A stretch of DNA of 64,000 nucleotides from Sipunculus nudus (taxonomy: Eukaryota > Annelida > Sipuncula > Golfingiida > Sipunculidae). Shown piece after piece: positions 1 to 12,273 of the stretch. The notes beneath the pieces are model-generated. The model was given only the letters and a program-made list of their open reading frames with translations. It did not search any database and was not told the origin of the DNA. The translations under genes and the position numbers were made by a program. How positions within the stretch are numbered: the first letter of the stretch is position 1; each line of letters starts with the position of its first letter. The stretch lies in contig CM049318.1 in assembly GCA_026874595.1 (NCBI GenBank), forward strand, positions 7,049,241-7,113,240, given 5' to 3'.

Positions 1-46
<46 letters not shown>

Positions 47-2920
47 AGATGCGATACGCGATTTCCAGTCATTCGTCAGAAATGTTGGTAAATCAAGCTA
101 GTGACTTTCTAAAACATATCAAAAGAATTATAATTTAAAAGCATGTTTTTATCTTCCAGGGGGAGATAACTTGCACAAACACACACATATAGGTATATAT
201 ATATACATACATACACATCTTTTCAGCATCACTGACACATTTTAAATATGTTACATTTAATTATAAGTTTAGAATTATTTTGTATTTTGTTTCAAGATTA
301 AGTTTATTCTAAATTAGGTTTCGATGTTATATTTCATAGTGAACTCATAAATGGAACTAAAGTATAAAATTCAGTTTTTTATATATTTCATTTACAAAAT
401 ACTGATATTATTCTCTGAATATTGGAAAGGGGGAAGGGTACGTGTGATTACATTGACCATATATACCCCCCCCCCCCCCTTAATTGACGCCCCTGTCTGT
501 AATTATATGAAAAGAGAACATGACGCATGTTTTTTATATTGTATCTTTTATTTTTTAGTAATTTTCACTTTGTACTACGCAATATATCAATAAAAGAATA
601 AATAAAGCGAATACGGTCATGTACATGAGCATTATATATATACGCCCCGGCGCGCCCTTAAATTGAGTGCCGCACTGAGCCGTGACGTATGTCTGTGTAG
701 GTGAGCTCAGGTATACCCCTATATGTTAATGAATCGTCCGCTTGAAGTAAGCCGTCAATAATCATGGCAACGAGGGTCAAGGACGCTCTTGTATTTGTAT
801 CGACGTATACAGCAGGGCGTGGATAACTACGGATAGTCGCTCTCTAAGGTAGAGATAGTTAACAGTATACGGCACGGGTATATAAACCAGTGTAAACACG
901 CATATACGGTATTGATTTAATTTACAAGGTATATATGCGGCTTTTTGGTTGTGGTACAGTGATATCTCTAGAGGTCAAGTAGACATAACGACAGGTAAGC
1001 GGAGAGTCGTCCTGACTACAAGGTCATGTTTTTGTAGAGAATCGCTCGGCCGATCGTCACGTGTATAGTAAACTGGCGTACATGCATACATGATTTTCAC
1101 ATTTATACATCATTATATCGTGTATAATAAGTAGTTATATGTAACTTTAATGGGGTTTTATGAAAGAAACAGTCGGTCCTTATCACATTATTTTATGAAT
1201 AGACAAAGAGGTGCCATCTAAATATGAAATTAGCTTAATATTGTCAGGGGACGGAAACGTGATATCAGATGTGCTATATGACCAGCAGGGGGCGGTGTTG
1301 GAAGGATAATCATGGGCGTAGGAACAAATTCCTTATTGGGACAGAAGGGGGGGGGGGGCAACCAGTTGTTATGGACAAATTATATTTATTTCTTTGATAC
1401 CCTGGGACATTATTGTTTTTTTTTGTGTTTTTCTATCTTTACAAAACTTCATTAAATTATAGTTTGACTGCTCAGCTGGAAGTATCTGCATTTGGTCAGA
1501 TATAATAACCTCATAAACAGGATAAATTATATGTTGAAAATACTGAAGGGGACAGAATGATACGTACCTTGTTCACTAACAGTTGTACATTAACAAGGTT
1601 ATGATACCATCACAGGGACTTTATAAAAACTGGCTTAGCATGAAATATCAACAGAGTAAACCAGAAACAACGACAATCCTACAAATTAGGCAGGATTTAA
1701 TTATGTTGGAGAAGGGGTAAAGGCATTGAATTTTGCCCAGCGTTCATTTGCTTATCCGGCTCTTAAACAGCATGGTACAAATAGTAGTCTGCATGTACAT
1801 GACTGTGAACGGCATGTATATACAGCTGTGTGATTCATCATCACGTATTGCCCGTCTACACAACATAAGAACTTCACGTTTCGGTTCGCAAGTTCTCATG
1901 CAACCCATTTAATTATTAAACATGCACTCTCATGGGGAAAGCTATTCGGGTGATGTCCCGTATATGTATATATATATATACACTAGTATACATACATATT
2001 ATGGTCGTTAACGCTAATAAGTGGGTATCCGCGGTCAGACGCACACACATATATAAATATATATACATATATATATATATACATATATATACATATATAA
2101 ACATTGGCAGACGACCTCAAGGTATGGGATATATCCTTCCACCATTACAAGTTAAACGTCTCAACTCTTGATATCGGTATTTATAATCGCCATGTTTTCT
2201 CTACCCGCTGCCAGTGGAAATTTAGTTGCTTTGTTTGGGTGCAGCAAATAAGTTCCAGTACTACATGGAACATTGGAGAATTTGGGGTTTAAAGAACATG
2301 GCATGTCGTTCTGTTTCCATTACCATATCCGTACAGAATTAATCCGACATGGCTTTATATAAAATTAGCAAAGCAATAAATATATTACAAATAGTTTTTT
2401 CCCTGTAATGAGTAAACCTGTACTTGGCAATTACAAGAGTGAAAGTATTTTTTATATTTCCAGTACACGCTTTATAGGCAATAAAAAAACGCCACCGAGT
2501 CAGTCAGTCAGCACTGATACAGTCGTGGGAAATACCAGCCGACTGCACCTACAGAACGATAACCCCATGGGGTGATCACGTAGAGAAGAGAAAATACTCA
2601 TGGAGACTGGATTTTGAAACCTTGTTTATGGCCAGGGATACTTGTTTTTACATCGGTGTCAAGGAACTGTTTCGTGTGCTGCTGTAAGAAATGAAACTTG
2701 ACCCCGGGCGGTGATTATGCAGCAGAGGGCGTTTGGGTTTTGAAACTAGAGAGGTTCCGACCATGAAAGTTGCTGCCATACAGGGGCGCAGAACACAGCT
2801 CTGGATTTGTCATAACTGATTGTGCTAGTGTTGGATGACGCCATTGTTCGCTTTGATAATTACCTCATTATTGACTACAATCACGTGACCGGAAAGACTT
2901 TGTTACGACAGAGCTTAAAT
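1..2920. other. Gene-free stretch with AT microsatellites
   Basis: No coding frame here is convincing. The stretch holds a (TA)n run at 1-44, a poly-C tract at 466-479, a poly-G tract near 1347-1360, and TA/CA-rich microsatellite at about 1960-2100. The short frames across these tracts are low-complexity translations (YIYIYI-type). The remainder could contain 5' exons or the promoter of the gene at 3006, but none was recognised. Confidence 0.6.
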
Positions 2921-2949
2921 TAACGATATTAGTCTGCAGAGAGTCTCCT

Positions 2950-2962
2950 GCATTTATTACAG
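2950..2962 (+). promoter_or_regulatory. Candidate 3' splice site before the membrane-protein frame
   Basis: The sequence TGCATTTATTACAG runs into AAGAAATTG. If used, it would place codons for R-N-C-L-T-K-F-K in frame ahead of the ATG at 3006. This competes with the simple intronless reading, and the window does not decide between them. Confidence 0.35.
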
Positions 2963-3005
2963 AAGAAATTGTTTGACTAAATTCAAAACACCGAAAGCTT
3001 TCATC

Positions 3006-4037
3006 ATGAGTTTAACGGTTGGAGAGATTGTTGCTATAGTGATCGTGGTGTTAGTAATGGCCGCTGCATCAGTGTTCCTGTGCTATAAATGCTGGTGCTC
3101 AATGGCTGAACTGAATGAAGATATGAACAAACCAAGAAACAGCTTTGGCCGGAACCTGCGCAATAGCATACGGCGCAGCTTCCGGAGCAGTCTGCGACGC
3201 ATGGGTAGTTTACGCGGGCGAAGTCGCAGAGCGCCTGGGGTTCCACCACACGGAGAACAGTTAGACGAAATCGTACAAGGCAGGTCACAAATACATCCCC
3301 GTTATCTACCTGAAGGTCAAAGTAAGGTCACTAAAGGTCGCGAAGCGCCGCCATCTTATAAGGATTCATTGCATCATCAAAAAGTTGAAGGTGGTGTGGT
3401 AAATCCCGGGTTGTACACTATAGACAGTTCGGAATTAAATCGATTTTCAACACAAGCAGCTTTTGATTCACCACAGCTGTTTGGTTCAGAAGGTAAAGGA
3501 ACGTATCAAAACCAAGGTTATATAGAAGGAGGCGTGAACTACACGGAGGTGGACATGCACGGGGCGTCTCAGGGCTACCCCCATAACACCACACCGGGGA
3601 CGCATTCAAGTCCCCAAGTCCAAAGCAGCAGCCCATCTCAAAATAACAGCGCTCAGTACCAAACGGAAATTCCCAACCAGCGCCACACACAGCAAGGTTT
3701 TCCTAGTACGCCGTTCAGCCATCTTTATGTTGATAATCAAGCGCCCCCTGATGGCCTCGGAGGGCACCAAGGCCATGAGGACCAACGGGATTTTACCAGT
3801 CACCCTCAAACTTCCAAGCAATCATGGCATGAGCAATCCTCTGTGTCTCCTGATCCAAGACATGCTCGTTCAGCAGAGTGTCACTACAGGGGTAATGACG
3901 CAAGCGATCCCCAGCTGGAACAAGAACATTATGCAGCGCCACTTAGTGGGGAGATAGCGTACTTTAATGCATTCGACGATCACGTGACTGTAGGAACAAA
4001 TGACAGAATACACTTAGTATCAGACACATACATTTAA
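3006..4037 (+). CDS. Single-pass membrane protein with PPSY and PDZ-ligand motifs (unknown family)
   Basis: The protein is 343 residues from the ATG at 3006 (A at -3) to TAA at 4035-4037. Residues about 5-27 are a hydrophobic membrane segment preceded by only a few residues. Cysteines at 26, 29 and 31 directly follow and could be palmitoylated. Residues about 44-75 are rich in Arg and Ser (RRSFRSSLRR). PPSY at 115-118 fits a WW-domain ligand. Residues about 180-310 are Ser/Gln/His/Pro-rich and probably disordered. The last residues DTYI fit a class I PDZ ligand (T at -2, I at 0). Taken together this suggests a membrane-tethered adaptor, perhaps in trafficking or junctions, but that is inference. 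The frame stays open upstream to a TAA at 2916, and a good 3' splice site ends at 2962 (pyrimidine-rich, TTATTACAG). The frame may therefore be the terminal exon of a spliced gene with a longer ectodomain, such as a Shisa-like protein. No family was recognised. Confidence 0.75.
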   Translation: MSLTVGEIVAIVIVVLVMAAASVFLCYKCWCSMAELNEDMNKPRNSFGRNLRNSIRRSFRSSLRRMGSLRGRSRRAPGVPPHGEQLDEIVQGRSQIHPRYLPEGQSKVTKGREAPPSYKDSLHHQKVEGGVVNPGLYTIDSSELNRFSTQAAFDSPQLFGSEGKGTYQNQGYIEGGVNYTEVDMHGASQGYPHNTTPGTHSSPQVQSSSPSQNNSAQYQTEIPNQRHTQQGFPSTPFSHLYVDNQAPPDGLGGHQGHEDQRDFTSHPQTSKQSWHEQSSVSPDPRHARSAECHYRGNDASDPQLEQEHYAAPLSGEIAYFNAFDDHVTVGTNDRIHLVSDTYI

Positions 4038-5640
4038 AGTTGCACAAATGTCAGACTACAGTTGTGTAAATGTTTAGAATGGTGTAAATCTGGAGCAAGA
4101 AAGAAACAATTCTGAAGAAAAGTTAAACACTGATTTCCGCCGCCATGTTTGTACTTTTTTATGGTTCAACTCAAGCATATCATTAACATCCCATCAATAG
4201 CGCCTCCTAGCGGGGTTAGCGGTCATCAGTTACAGAGTTAGCGGCGATATGTGACAGCATTGTTTCTTCGAGATTTATTATGCATAGTCTAGCGAAAATA
4301 TAGTCCTCAGCATATTAAAATGCACTGTACACATCTAGCATAAACAAGTTTTTATTATCATTACGTATGCGGATCATTTTATTTTACAGAGATATGATAG
4401 GTCTCATTACTGTAATGAAGCATACCTTTCCAGTGATAACACAAATTCCTTGTCAATGACCCTTTGGAACTTCCGTGTGTACATTGTTCTGGGAAGTCTG
4501 GCAGTTCTACAGGAATTGATTACTGGTCAAATCAGGATATGGCTATCGGGAGAATTGTTAATTAACGTAGAGAATCGACATATTTTTAATTATGAAATAT
4601 TGATGTTGTTGGAATCAGTCAAAATATGTAAGTAACCTAATCTGGCTGCAAGGTATTATCATTGTCGCAATTTTGAAGTCAACAGAAATGTCAGTCTCTG
4701 CTTATTACAAACGACCTTGAGCCACTACACACACATACTTAAATTCACCGAGCTGTTTACTTACGTTTCACTGTAATTCCTGTTAAGAAACGTTCTTATA
4801 ACGCCTCAGTGACAGATGTGTTAGCTTTATCTACCAGCTGTAAGTTAAATAACACGTTATGTGCGCCAATGTGTACAAACAGGAAAACATACAACAAGAG
4901 ATGGTTGGTTGTTTTCATGTTGTGTCTACTTGAAAGGTCACTAGGTGCAAAACATCCTCTGCAATACTCTAGTTCATCTGACTTGCCGCCAGGTGTCCTT
5001 GCTGGTGTTTCGATCTTTTTGGCGGAACCCCACATTCTAGACACATGGATATTATTAAAAAAAAAAAAAAAAACACAGCCTAAGTGCGGTAAGTTCAACA
5101 TTTCTCTGGCCTATTTTTATTAAAGGTCAAAGGGATTATCTTCAGTTATTAGACCTCAAATATTGGAAATGCGCCTTTGATGTGCCCCGGTTATCTCGAC
5201 ATATTCTCAACAACCCTTTTGTTAAGATTTCCCTCACAGGTTAAGAATAATCTTTAAATTGTCCAGTTAAAAGCTAAGATTTCCACATGCACGGTATGCG
5301 GGAGCGTGTTGAGAAATTTAATGTACGAAAGATGCTGTATTTTCTATCTGTTGCATCCGGAAAACCATGAAGAACCGGCAGAATCGTGCATATAGCGATT
5401 GTTTTGCCGTATACGCGCATTCGGACCCTAGCTTTATATTCAATGTCGTATTTTATCTTCGATCTGCATACCGGTTCCGCTTTCAATACATATGAAATAT
5501 GAGTTTTAATAGTTTCTAAGCAAAGCCATCTTATACCGATTCTTGTCATATCTACCAGTTATCGTAACATTCCTCTTGATTGACACATGGCGCCAGCCGC
5601 AATTTCAACTTGTGTCCCCAAGCCAGCCCTGCTCACCATG
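4038..5640. other. Noncoding stretch downstream of the membrane-protein gene
   Basis: This presumably holds the 3' UTR and intergenic DNA. The two opposed overlapping frames at about 4796-5123 span a 16-base A run (5056-5071) and show no domain, so they were not called. Confidence 0.5.
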
Positions 5641-5654
5641 TAGGCAATACTTAA

Positions 5655-6464
5655 TATAACTAGAAAAGCAATCAGACCTTCACCAAGGAAGCTCATTACC
5701 CCTTCATGACATTGGCAGGAATGTCTGATTAACAGAGCAGGGCAATACTGAATGTTGTAGCATGCTGACACTGAGCGCCATCTAGTGGCAACAAACTTAA
5801 CAAAGTAGCGCATTTCCCCCTTATGGCATTGTCAGAAATGCAGCATTTTTCCTTCAAAAAATTTCTGGATCCAGATATTAATCCGCATCACCCCAAAAAT
5901 TTAATCAATTGTTCCTTGTATCATTGTCGAGCTATCCTGAAATCAAATTGCGTTAAAGGGACATAAACAGGAGCAATATTATGCCTATTCTGTCACACTA
6001 TCAGTTCAGTTTTACTTTATAAAAAAGTTTCCCAGCAAAACCATACAACCACACAGTCTCAGTACCTCGCACACGGCTGTTTAACACCTTGTTATGGCTC
6101 TGCATGTTTGTAAACACAATACACATGTGTCTGTTTACCATAACAAGGCCGCGTAATCGTTGGTCCGAATGTGAGCAGCAACACACGTATATTCAGCCAG
6201 CGTGAATATGTAATACATTTTTGGGGCGCAGTCAGTCAGGGCATCTCAGGAATGGCAGGTGCTGTGGCTCAGCAATGCACAGAGTTCCCCGCGCTGTGTT
6301 TATGTTGACACCTTTGATCGCGCCCGGTCCACTGTTTTTATCACTCCTGTACAGGAGTAGGTGATTGGGCCCCTTTAATAACTTTTTGAGTAGTGTTGCG
6401 TAAAGTCAGACAGACAAACAAACCAACGCAGACAAAACATAACCTCTTTGGCAGAGGTAACAAC
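5655..6464 (+). mobile_element. LINE 3'-end remnant (RTE-like), interrupted
   Basis: The text 'aatttaatcaattgttcctt...atcattgtcgagctatcctga' and, after an interruption, 'ataactttttgag...cagacagacaaacaaacc...ataacctctttggcagaggtaa' match the 3' tail design I know from RTE-type LINEs in many invertebrates. No reverse-transcriptase frame is present, so this is a dead 3' fragment. A second copy without the interruption lies at 40023-40262. The assignment to RTE rests on memory of the tail sequence. Confidence 0.55.
5957..6374. mobile_element. TTAA-target MITE (piggyBac/Kolobok T2-like)
   Basis: The element splits the LINE tail and is flanked by TTAA on both sides (5953-5956 and 6375-6378), a target duplication typical of piggyBac and Kolobok elements. 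It starts AGGGACATAA and ends GGGCCCCT, giving short inverted ends. It is noncoding. Inside, CCTTGTTATGG and CCATAACAAGG form perfect 11-bp arms of a long hairpin. A related copy is at about 30727-31135. Confidence 0.7.
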
Positions 6465-6538
6465 GAATTTCTGCTGCAATACAGCTGAGGCTATTCAAGG
6501 GTGTCTAGGATAATTGGATTATAGAATTAAACAATTTT

Positions 6539-9014
6539 TAGCTCAGCTGACTATAAGTCAACTGAGCTATAGTCGTGGTCCATTGTCCGTCGTCCGTCCG
6601 TCTGTCCGTCCGTCCGTCCGTAGATGTGGCACGTTTTGTAACCGTAAGACCTAGGAATCCAAAATTCGGCATAGTGTTAGATGTCCCCAAGATCTCCTAC
6701 CAAGCCGAAAAATGGGTCTTTGCGACTTTGTTCCTTTGAGAAATTAAGGAAAAACCTCAATTTTTTATTAAAAACCTATTTTCACAATTCAGGACTGCCT
6801 AATATCAAAACCATTCATCTGTTTTTCCTCATATTTACCATAAATATTCCTCTATATAGTTCCTATGTACATGCCTGAAATTATGTCTGTATTATATAAT
6901 TTAAGAAAGTTATGGGCTAGAACATAATGCATTTTGTAAAAAATCAGGAAAAATATTTGATCACTTAACACAAAACTTGTTAAAGCTATGGACTTTTTTT
7001 CAAGTAATATAACTTTAATTAATCAAAATTAAATTGTATACCCAAAATTAGATCAAAATCTTTAAAATTTTTTAAAATATTAACAAAAATAAAAAATTGG
7101 TACCTTAAATTTTGCCTAACTTTGACCATGGCACGTTTTTTTCCTGTAAGAACTGTGGATTTAATTTTCTCAGCATGTTTTTGTTAGCATTTTGTCTGTT
7201 AACACCAAAAAATTGAAACCAGTTGATCAAAAACTGTAGATTTTTTCAGGTTTTCAAGCACCATGTAACATATTGTTTACATCAGGCTAGTGTTATGCAG
7301 TTTGCTAGAGCTCAGCTCCCCAGCTTAAGCTCTCAGTTCCTAAAATTTGGCATACAATTAGATGTCTCCAAAATTCCCTGCCATGCCAAGAATTTGGTCA
7401 CTAGGACTTAATACCTTTGAGATATTAATGAAAAACTTCATTTTTCAATTAAAAACCCATTGTTACACTTCAATACTGCCTAATATCAAAACCACTGATC
7501 TGACTTTAATCATATATAATATACATGTTTTTCTATACATTCTCTGTGCACATACCAGAAATGATGTCAGTATTGTGTAATTGTTTTAAGTTATGGCCCC
7601 AAACATAATGCACTTTGTAAAAAATCAAGAAATATATTTACTCCCTTAACAAGGGGCTTGCTGAAGCTAGAGATTTTTTGTCAGGGATGTAACATTATTT
7701 AATCAAGATTCAATTGAATACTCAAAATTAGTTCTGAATTTTAAAAATTTTATAAGTTATTAGTATAAATATAAAATTAGTACCTGAAATTTTGCCCAAC
7801 TTTGACCATTTTACTTATGTTTCATGTGAGCTCTGTTTATATAATTTTCATATCATGCACACATAAGGATTTCAGCTTTTTATACTGGGGCAGCAAGGCA
7901 GCTTATGGCCAGCCACAGTTGATCAAGGTGTCCAACCCAACTCATCTAGTAGTTTTAACCAACAACATAACAATAAACAATAAATTAATCAATTTTTATT
8001 GGTTTTTAATAACAAATTAAAGAAAAATAAAAAAGGATTTGGTTAGTTTATTATAATAGGGAATTAACTTGCAGTAACTGATGATATAAGAATCTTGTAT
8101 CGATGGATAGAATGTCACGTATTCCAAATAACACCATGCAGTCACCTATGGCATTTTTCAGTTCAATTTTAATAATAAAAAAGTAAATCATATTATTCAT
8201 TACTAATCATTAGGGGTCATATGAAGGAAATAAATGATAGACAAAGATGCAGTTGATAATATTAATCTAGATTCCTACTGTGTCTCTTGTGTACATTGAT
8301 GTGAATTAGTCCAAAATAAATATATCACATTTATTTTTTTTTTTAATATAAATAAAAGCCGTAAAACCAGGTACTTATGATCATTATTTAAATGTGTGAA
8401 TTTTGTACATTCTGGATTCTCAACACCATTGTTTGGTGAAAACTGAATAAATACCAGACATGGTGGGAATACTTTGCAATTGTATTTAAAAACGAATATG
8501 AATATGTACTCCATTATAAAATTTCTTGCATAAAGAATGGGAATTCAGGTAAAAATGAAAGTATATGAATACCAGTGCAAATACTTTCCAAATGTATTCA
8601 TGAATGCATTCATGAATATATTTTTTAATATTATTTAAATAATCATTTCAGTTATATTTCATTTTAAAAATCATACGATTCTCTTATTATTTTTAATAAA
8701 AATTATATCTGGGACAATATTTGTAATTTTTTAAATAAATAGTTAAACTCTTATATTATATGTTCTGCTTATAAGTTATATGGCCAAGTCAAAATCTGTG
8801 TGACAGTAGTACTCTATTTGTAAATAAAATAAATGAAATCAATTCTCTTCTCTGTCTCCAAAGGTACTATCAAAATCATACATAAGCTAAACAACAACAA
8901 CTCATAATACATCTTATACTTATTACCACACAAAACCAGCATGTGCCTCATTTCTAAGTCATATTTTTTTATCATATATAACAGCTGAGCGTCGTGACCC
9001 ATAGGTCCCTTGTT
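6539..9014 (+). mobile_element. HINE/pearl-like non-autonomous element, copy 1
   Basis: The 5' end has an imperfect hairpin, AGCTCAGCTGACT facing AGTCAACTGAGCT, then a GTCC microsatellite (about 6583-6632). The 3' end is CAGCTGAGCGTCGTGACCCA followed by TAGGTCCCTTGTT. Internally about 6640-7220 and 7330-7860 are diverged tandem copies with period near 680 bp. The 3' half has repeated ATTCATGA dyads near 8590-8625. This matches the design of pearl elements in bivalves, later grouped with Helentron-derived elements. There is no coding capacity. A near copy lies inverted at 49778-52427. Confidence 0.75.
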
Positions 9015-9017
9015 TTT

Positions 9018-10553
9018 TAGCTCAGCTGACTGTGAGTCAACTGAGGTATAGGAATGGCGCTTTGTCCGTCGTCTATCCGGTCGTCCGTTAGCAGGGCACA
9101 AATAGTAACTGCTGGTCCTAGAAACTTCTAAGTGAACATCCAGGGAGGTCAACAAAAAATCTCCTTGGAAACCTGAACTCAGGTCACTGCGATCTATTTC
9201 CTCTGAGCTATGGGGCTTAAAACTACCGCCAGAATAATATCAAATTTGATACAAAACCTCCAATATCTTGATAATAAATGCATGGATTGACACAAATCTT
9301 GCCTTGAATATTAACCATAACTAGTTTATCAGTTCCCGAAAAGTGATGGCGCCACCTGTATTTTTTTGTTGTTTTAACAAATATTTTTATTTTTTTTTTT
9401 TACTATAAAATGACAACAATCATGTCACTTTCTCAGCTGTGATTACATCTAGTGTCCAAACACCTAGTGTGTTTATTGATCATATTGTGGATGCCCTATA
9501 GTAATCATCCTGTCTGTCTGTTTGTTTGTCTATCCACCCGTCCATCCACACAAATTGGTTTCCAGATGATAACTCAAGGTTGGATTGACACATGGATTTC
9601 AAACTTCCTAAAATATGGCCCACCACTAAAGCAAAAACCTGTATGATTTTTGGGTCATGAGGTCAAAGGTCAAGGACTCGCTTATTTTAAAAGATTATGG
9701 CTGCATTTTACGCTAAGCTTTTCATCCCAAACTTTCCATCTTGCGCATTTAGCTGACTTGCCAGGATGGGGAGAGCATAAATGAATTTGGGGTTAAAGAT
9801 CAAGGTCACAGGGGCCATCTGTTCACAAATTAGTTTCCATATGATAACTCCAGTTTAGTTTGACATATTGGTTTCAACCTTATCTTATTATATATTGCTC
9901 ACCACTAAAGTAAGAAACCTGTTGATTTTGGGTCAAGGTCACAGGACCCATTTCTTTTAAAAGAAAGTGTATTCATTTCAAGCCAAATTTTTATCACAAA
10001 CCTTCCATCTTTAGGATATTGCTAACCTGCCAATAGGGGAAGATTCTATTCAGTTTGGGGTCATAGGGTTAAAGGTCAAGATCACTGGGCGCGTCCATTC
10101 ACAAATTAGTTTATGGATGATAATTCTGCTTTGGAAAGACAGATTGGCTTGAAACATGATTTATTAATGACCCATCACTTAAGGAAATTGATTTTGATTT
10201 TCAGGGTCCAGAGATCAAAGCTGAAGGTCATAGGGGCCATATCTTTTAAAAGATTGAGGATGCACTGTAAATCAAACTTTTTATCCCAAAGCTTCCACCT
10301 TTCTCACATGGCTTACTTGCCAAAAGTGAGGAATTCTGTAGATATTGAGATTACCTGGTCAGAGGTCAAGGTCACTTTTTAAAAGATTGTTACATAATCT
10401 TAATGCTGCAAGTTCAAAGATAATAAGTTCTAAGATTTTTTGGTCACAAGGTCATTGGTTAAGGTCACAGGACTGTCATTCTGAAAAATTTCTTTTGAAA
10501 TATCGTTATAAATCAATTCGGCTGAGCGTTGAGTCCCATGGGTCCCTAGTTTA
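9018..10553 (+). mobile_element. HINE/pearl-like element, copy 2, with about 280-bp core repeats
   Basis: This begins with the same hairpin end as copy 1 (AGCTCAGCTGACTGTGAGTC), three bases after copy 1 ends, and closes with GGCTGAGCGTTGAGTCCCAT then GGGTCCCTAGTTT. Core repeats starting CACAAATT(A/G)GTTT recur near 9548, 9825 and 10110. A partial GGCGCCACC palindrome occurs near 9350. Its interior differs from copy 1, so ends are shared while bodies vary. Confidence 0.7.
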
Positions 10554-10904
10554 TTACAATGTACAATGGGAATCAGAAAGTAGAAACCTTTGCTACAAGA
10601 TTAATATTTGGTGTTTTTTTTAACCACAAAAGCAATTAAAAAAAAAAAATTGGTTTGTTAAATAAAACGTAATTAAATTATTTTTTAAATATTTGTCTGA
10701 TGCTGAGAAAGTATATGTCAGATATAATCTTAATACTAAAATGTTTTCATAACACGAGTAAACAACCCCAAGGAAATATTTCTCAAGTTTAAATGTTAAT
10801 TTTATCGGTACATGTATAACCTCACACTGTTAATTTTGATTGAATTCCAAAGATTTCCAGTAAAGCCAGCACAAGGACTTATTTTCTCAAATCCACCCGT
10901 TTTA

Positions 10905-11352
10905 TATGTTTTAACGCTCCTATTTAACAAAGAAAACATGGAAAGCGGTGTGGGCCATAATATGATCCTTTAATTTTCAACCCAAAATACAATTGGGCCA
11001 AATAATAAAGGCCCATCACATCGTTGCACGAGGTAACATATATACAGGAAACAAGCAACACATAGCAAAACAACGCAAATAAGTACACCGAAATACGTGA
11101 AGTAAACCGACCAGAAGAAATACAGACACATATCGCAATAAATGGACAGTGGGTGGGCGGGACACCGACAAAACACAACGTGCAACTGACTGGCTGGGGT
11201 GCGAACAGTGATTACTGAAGCGTAAGTTCCCCGGCCCCGTGTATAACTAAGCGGGTTTAAGGGGGACGGCTCCACCTGAATAGATACGGGTTGCCAGGTC
11301 TGCAAGATTCAACTTTAAGCGTTAACAATAATTAACTTCTTTAATTTACATT
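10905..11352 (-). mobile_element. Tandem element unit 1 (deletion form)
   Basis: The unit starts TTAACGCTCCTATTTAAC and ends AGCGTTAACAATAATTAACT followed by TCTTTAATTTACAT. TTAACGCT and AGCGTTAA are inverted. About 100 bp at the left and about 175 bp at the right are nearly identical to unit 2, while the 154-bp middle (11014-11167) is absent from unit 2. The minus frame shares its first roughly 46 residues with unit 2 (MQTWQPVSIQ...) and then runs into unrelated hydrophobic sequence. Both units may be different deletion derivatives of a longer parent. Confidence 0.6.
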
Positions 11353-12273
11353 TAACGCTCCTATTTAACAAAGAAAACATGGAAAGCGGTGTGGGCCATA
11401 ATATGATCCTTTAATTTTCAACCCAAAATACAATTGGGCCAAATAATAAAGGCCAGCTGTTGGCCGCTTGAATGAGCGCCGACTTTATGGCCCAATTTAA
11501 TTAAAGGGCTATTTGAAGAAATTCAAATAGCAACCTCTGAACGGTGCCGAGCTTAACCTGCGTTGTAAAGCCATCCGTCTCGCGAAACCAGTTACAACAC
11601 TGACAGGAGCTTGTATATATCGTTCATATGCATTACACGACCATCTGCCTAGCAGCTTGATCTCCCAATCCTGCATACCTGCCGCTGCTGCATCGGTGGC
11701 ACCACCTCTACGGAAAGAGTGACCACTATATTGGTCATTTTGAAATCCTGCTAATGCTAATATCAGCCGAACATGGTTAACAAAAAGAGACTTTGTAAGA
11801 ATGCATGTATTCTCGAGTTTAAACAACGGTTCATCCTTGTTTGCACCATATAGTGAACCTCGTTGATTCATGTACTGCCGCATAGAACACACGGCACAGA
11901 TGCTTGTCTGAGAGCAGCCTATGTTAATTACGTAGCCACATCTAGCTTTGTCAGTTTTTGACCCCTTCAATTTTAGAGTCAGATAATATATGCCCTGCTC
12001 ATTCTGAAGCAAATGTACATCGCCAACTGTTAAATGGTTAGCCCTATCAAACGAGGTCTGTGATGGGACACAAAATTCCGCCGCTCTCAGACAAAACACA
12101 ACGTGCAACTGACTGGCTTGGGTGCGAACAGTGATTACTGAAGCGTAAGTTCCCCGGCCCCGTGTATAACTAAGCGGGTTTAAGGGGGACGGCTCCACCT
12201 GAATAGATACGGGTTGCCAGGTCTGCAAGATTCAACTTTAAGCGTTAACAATAATTAACTTCTTTAATTTACA
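11353..12273 (-). mobile_element. Tandem element unit 2 carrying a tyrosine recombinase
   Basis: This unit has the same ends as unit 1 and follows it directly, but its middle (about 11453-12090) holds a recombinase catalytic domain on the minus strand. The shared ends with different cargo suggest tandem duplication followed by independent deletions. It resembles Crypton or DIRS/Ngaro-type elements, which use tyrosine recombinases. The exact class cannot be set from this fragment. Confidence 0.6.
11509..12228 (-). pseudogene. Tyrosine recombinase catalytic domain, N-terminally truncated
   Basis: The frame is 239 residues. Tyrosine-recombinase landmarks appear in order: the first Arg in LRAAEF (R48), a beta-hairpin Lys region GSKTDKAR (about 89-96), the H-x-x-R box SGHSFRRGGAT (H170, R173), LLGRW (W196 at the usual His/Trp site), and AYERYI, where Y204 is the likely nucleophile by spacing. 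All catalytic residues seem intact. The family normally has a core-binding domain of about 100 residues ahead of this. Here it is replaced by about 46 residues that are also found in unit 1 without any recombinase. The protein is therefore probably truncated, or a 5' exon has been lost. Metazoan relatives occur in Crypton and DIRS-like mobile elements. Confidence 0.75.

Noticed and set aside
4796-5123. Overlapping 101- and 104-codon frames on both strands
   Set aside because: They run through a poly-A tract, show no domain, and mirror each other.
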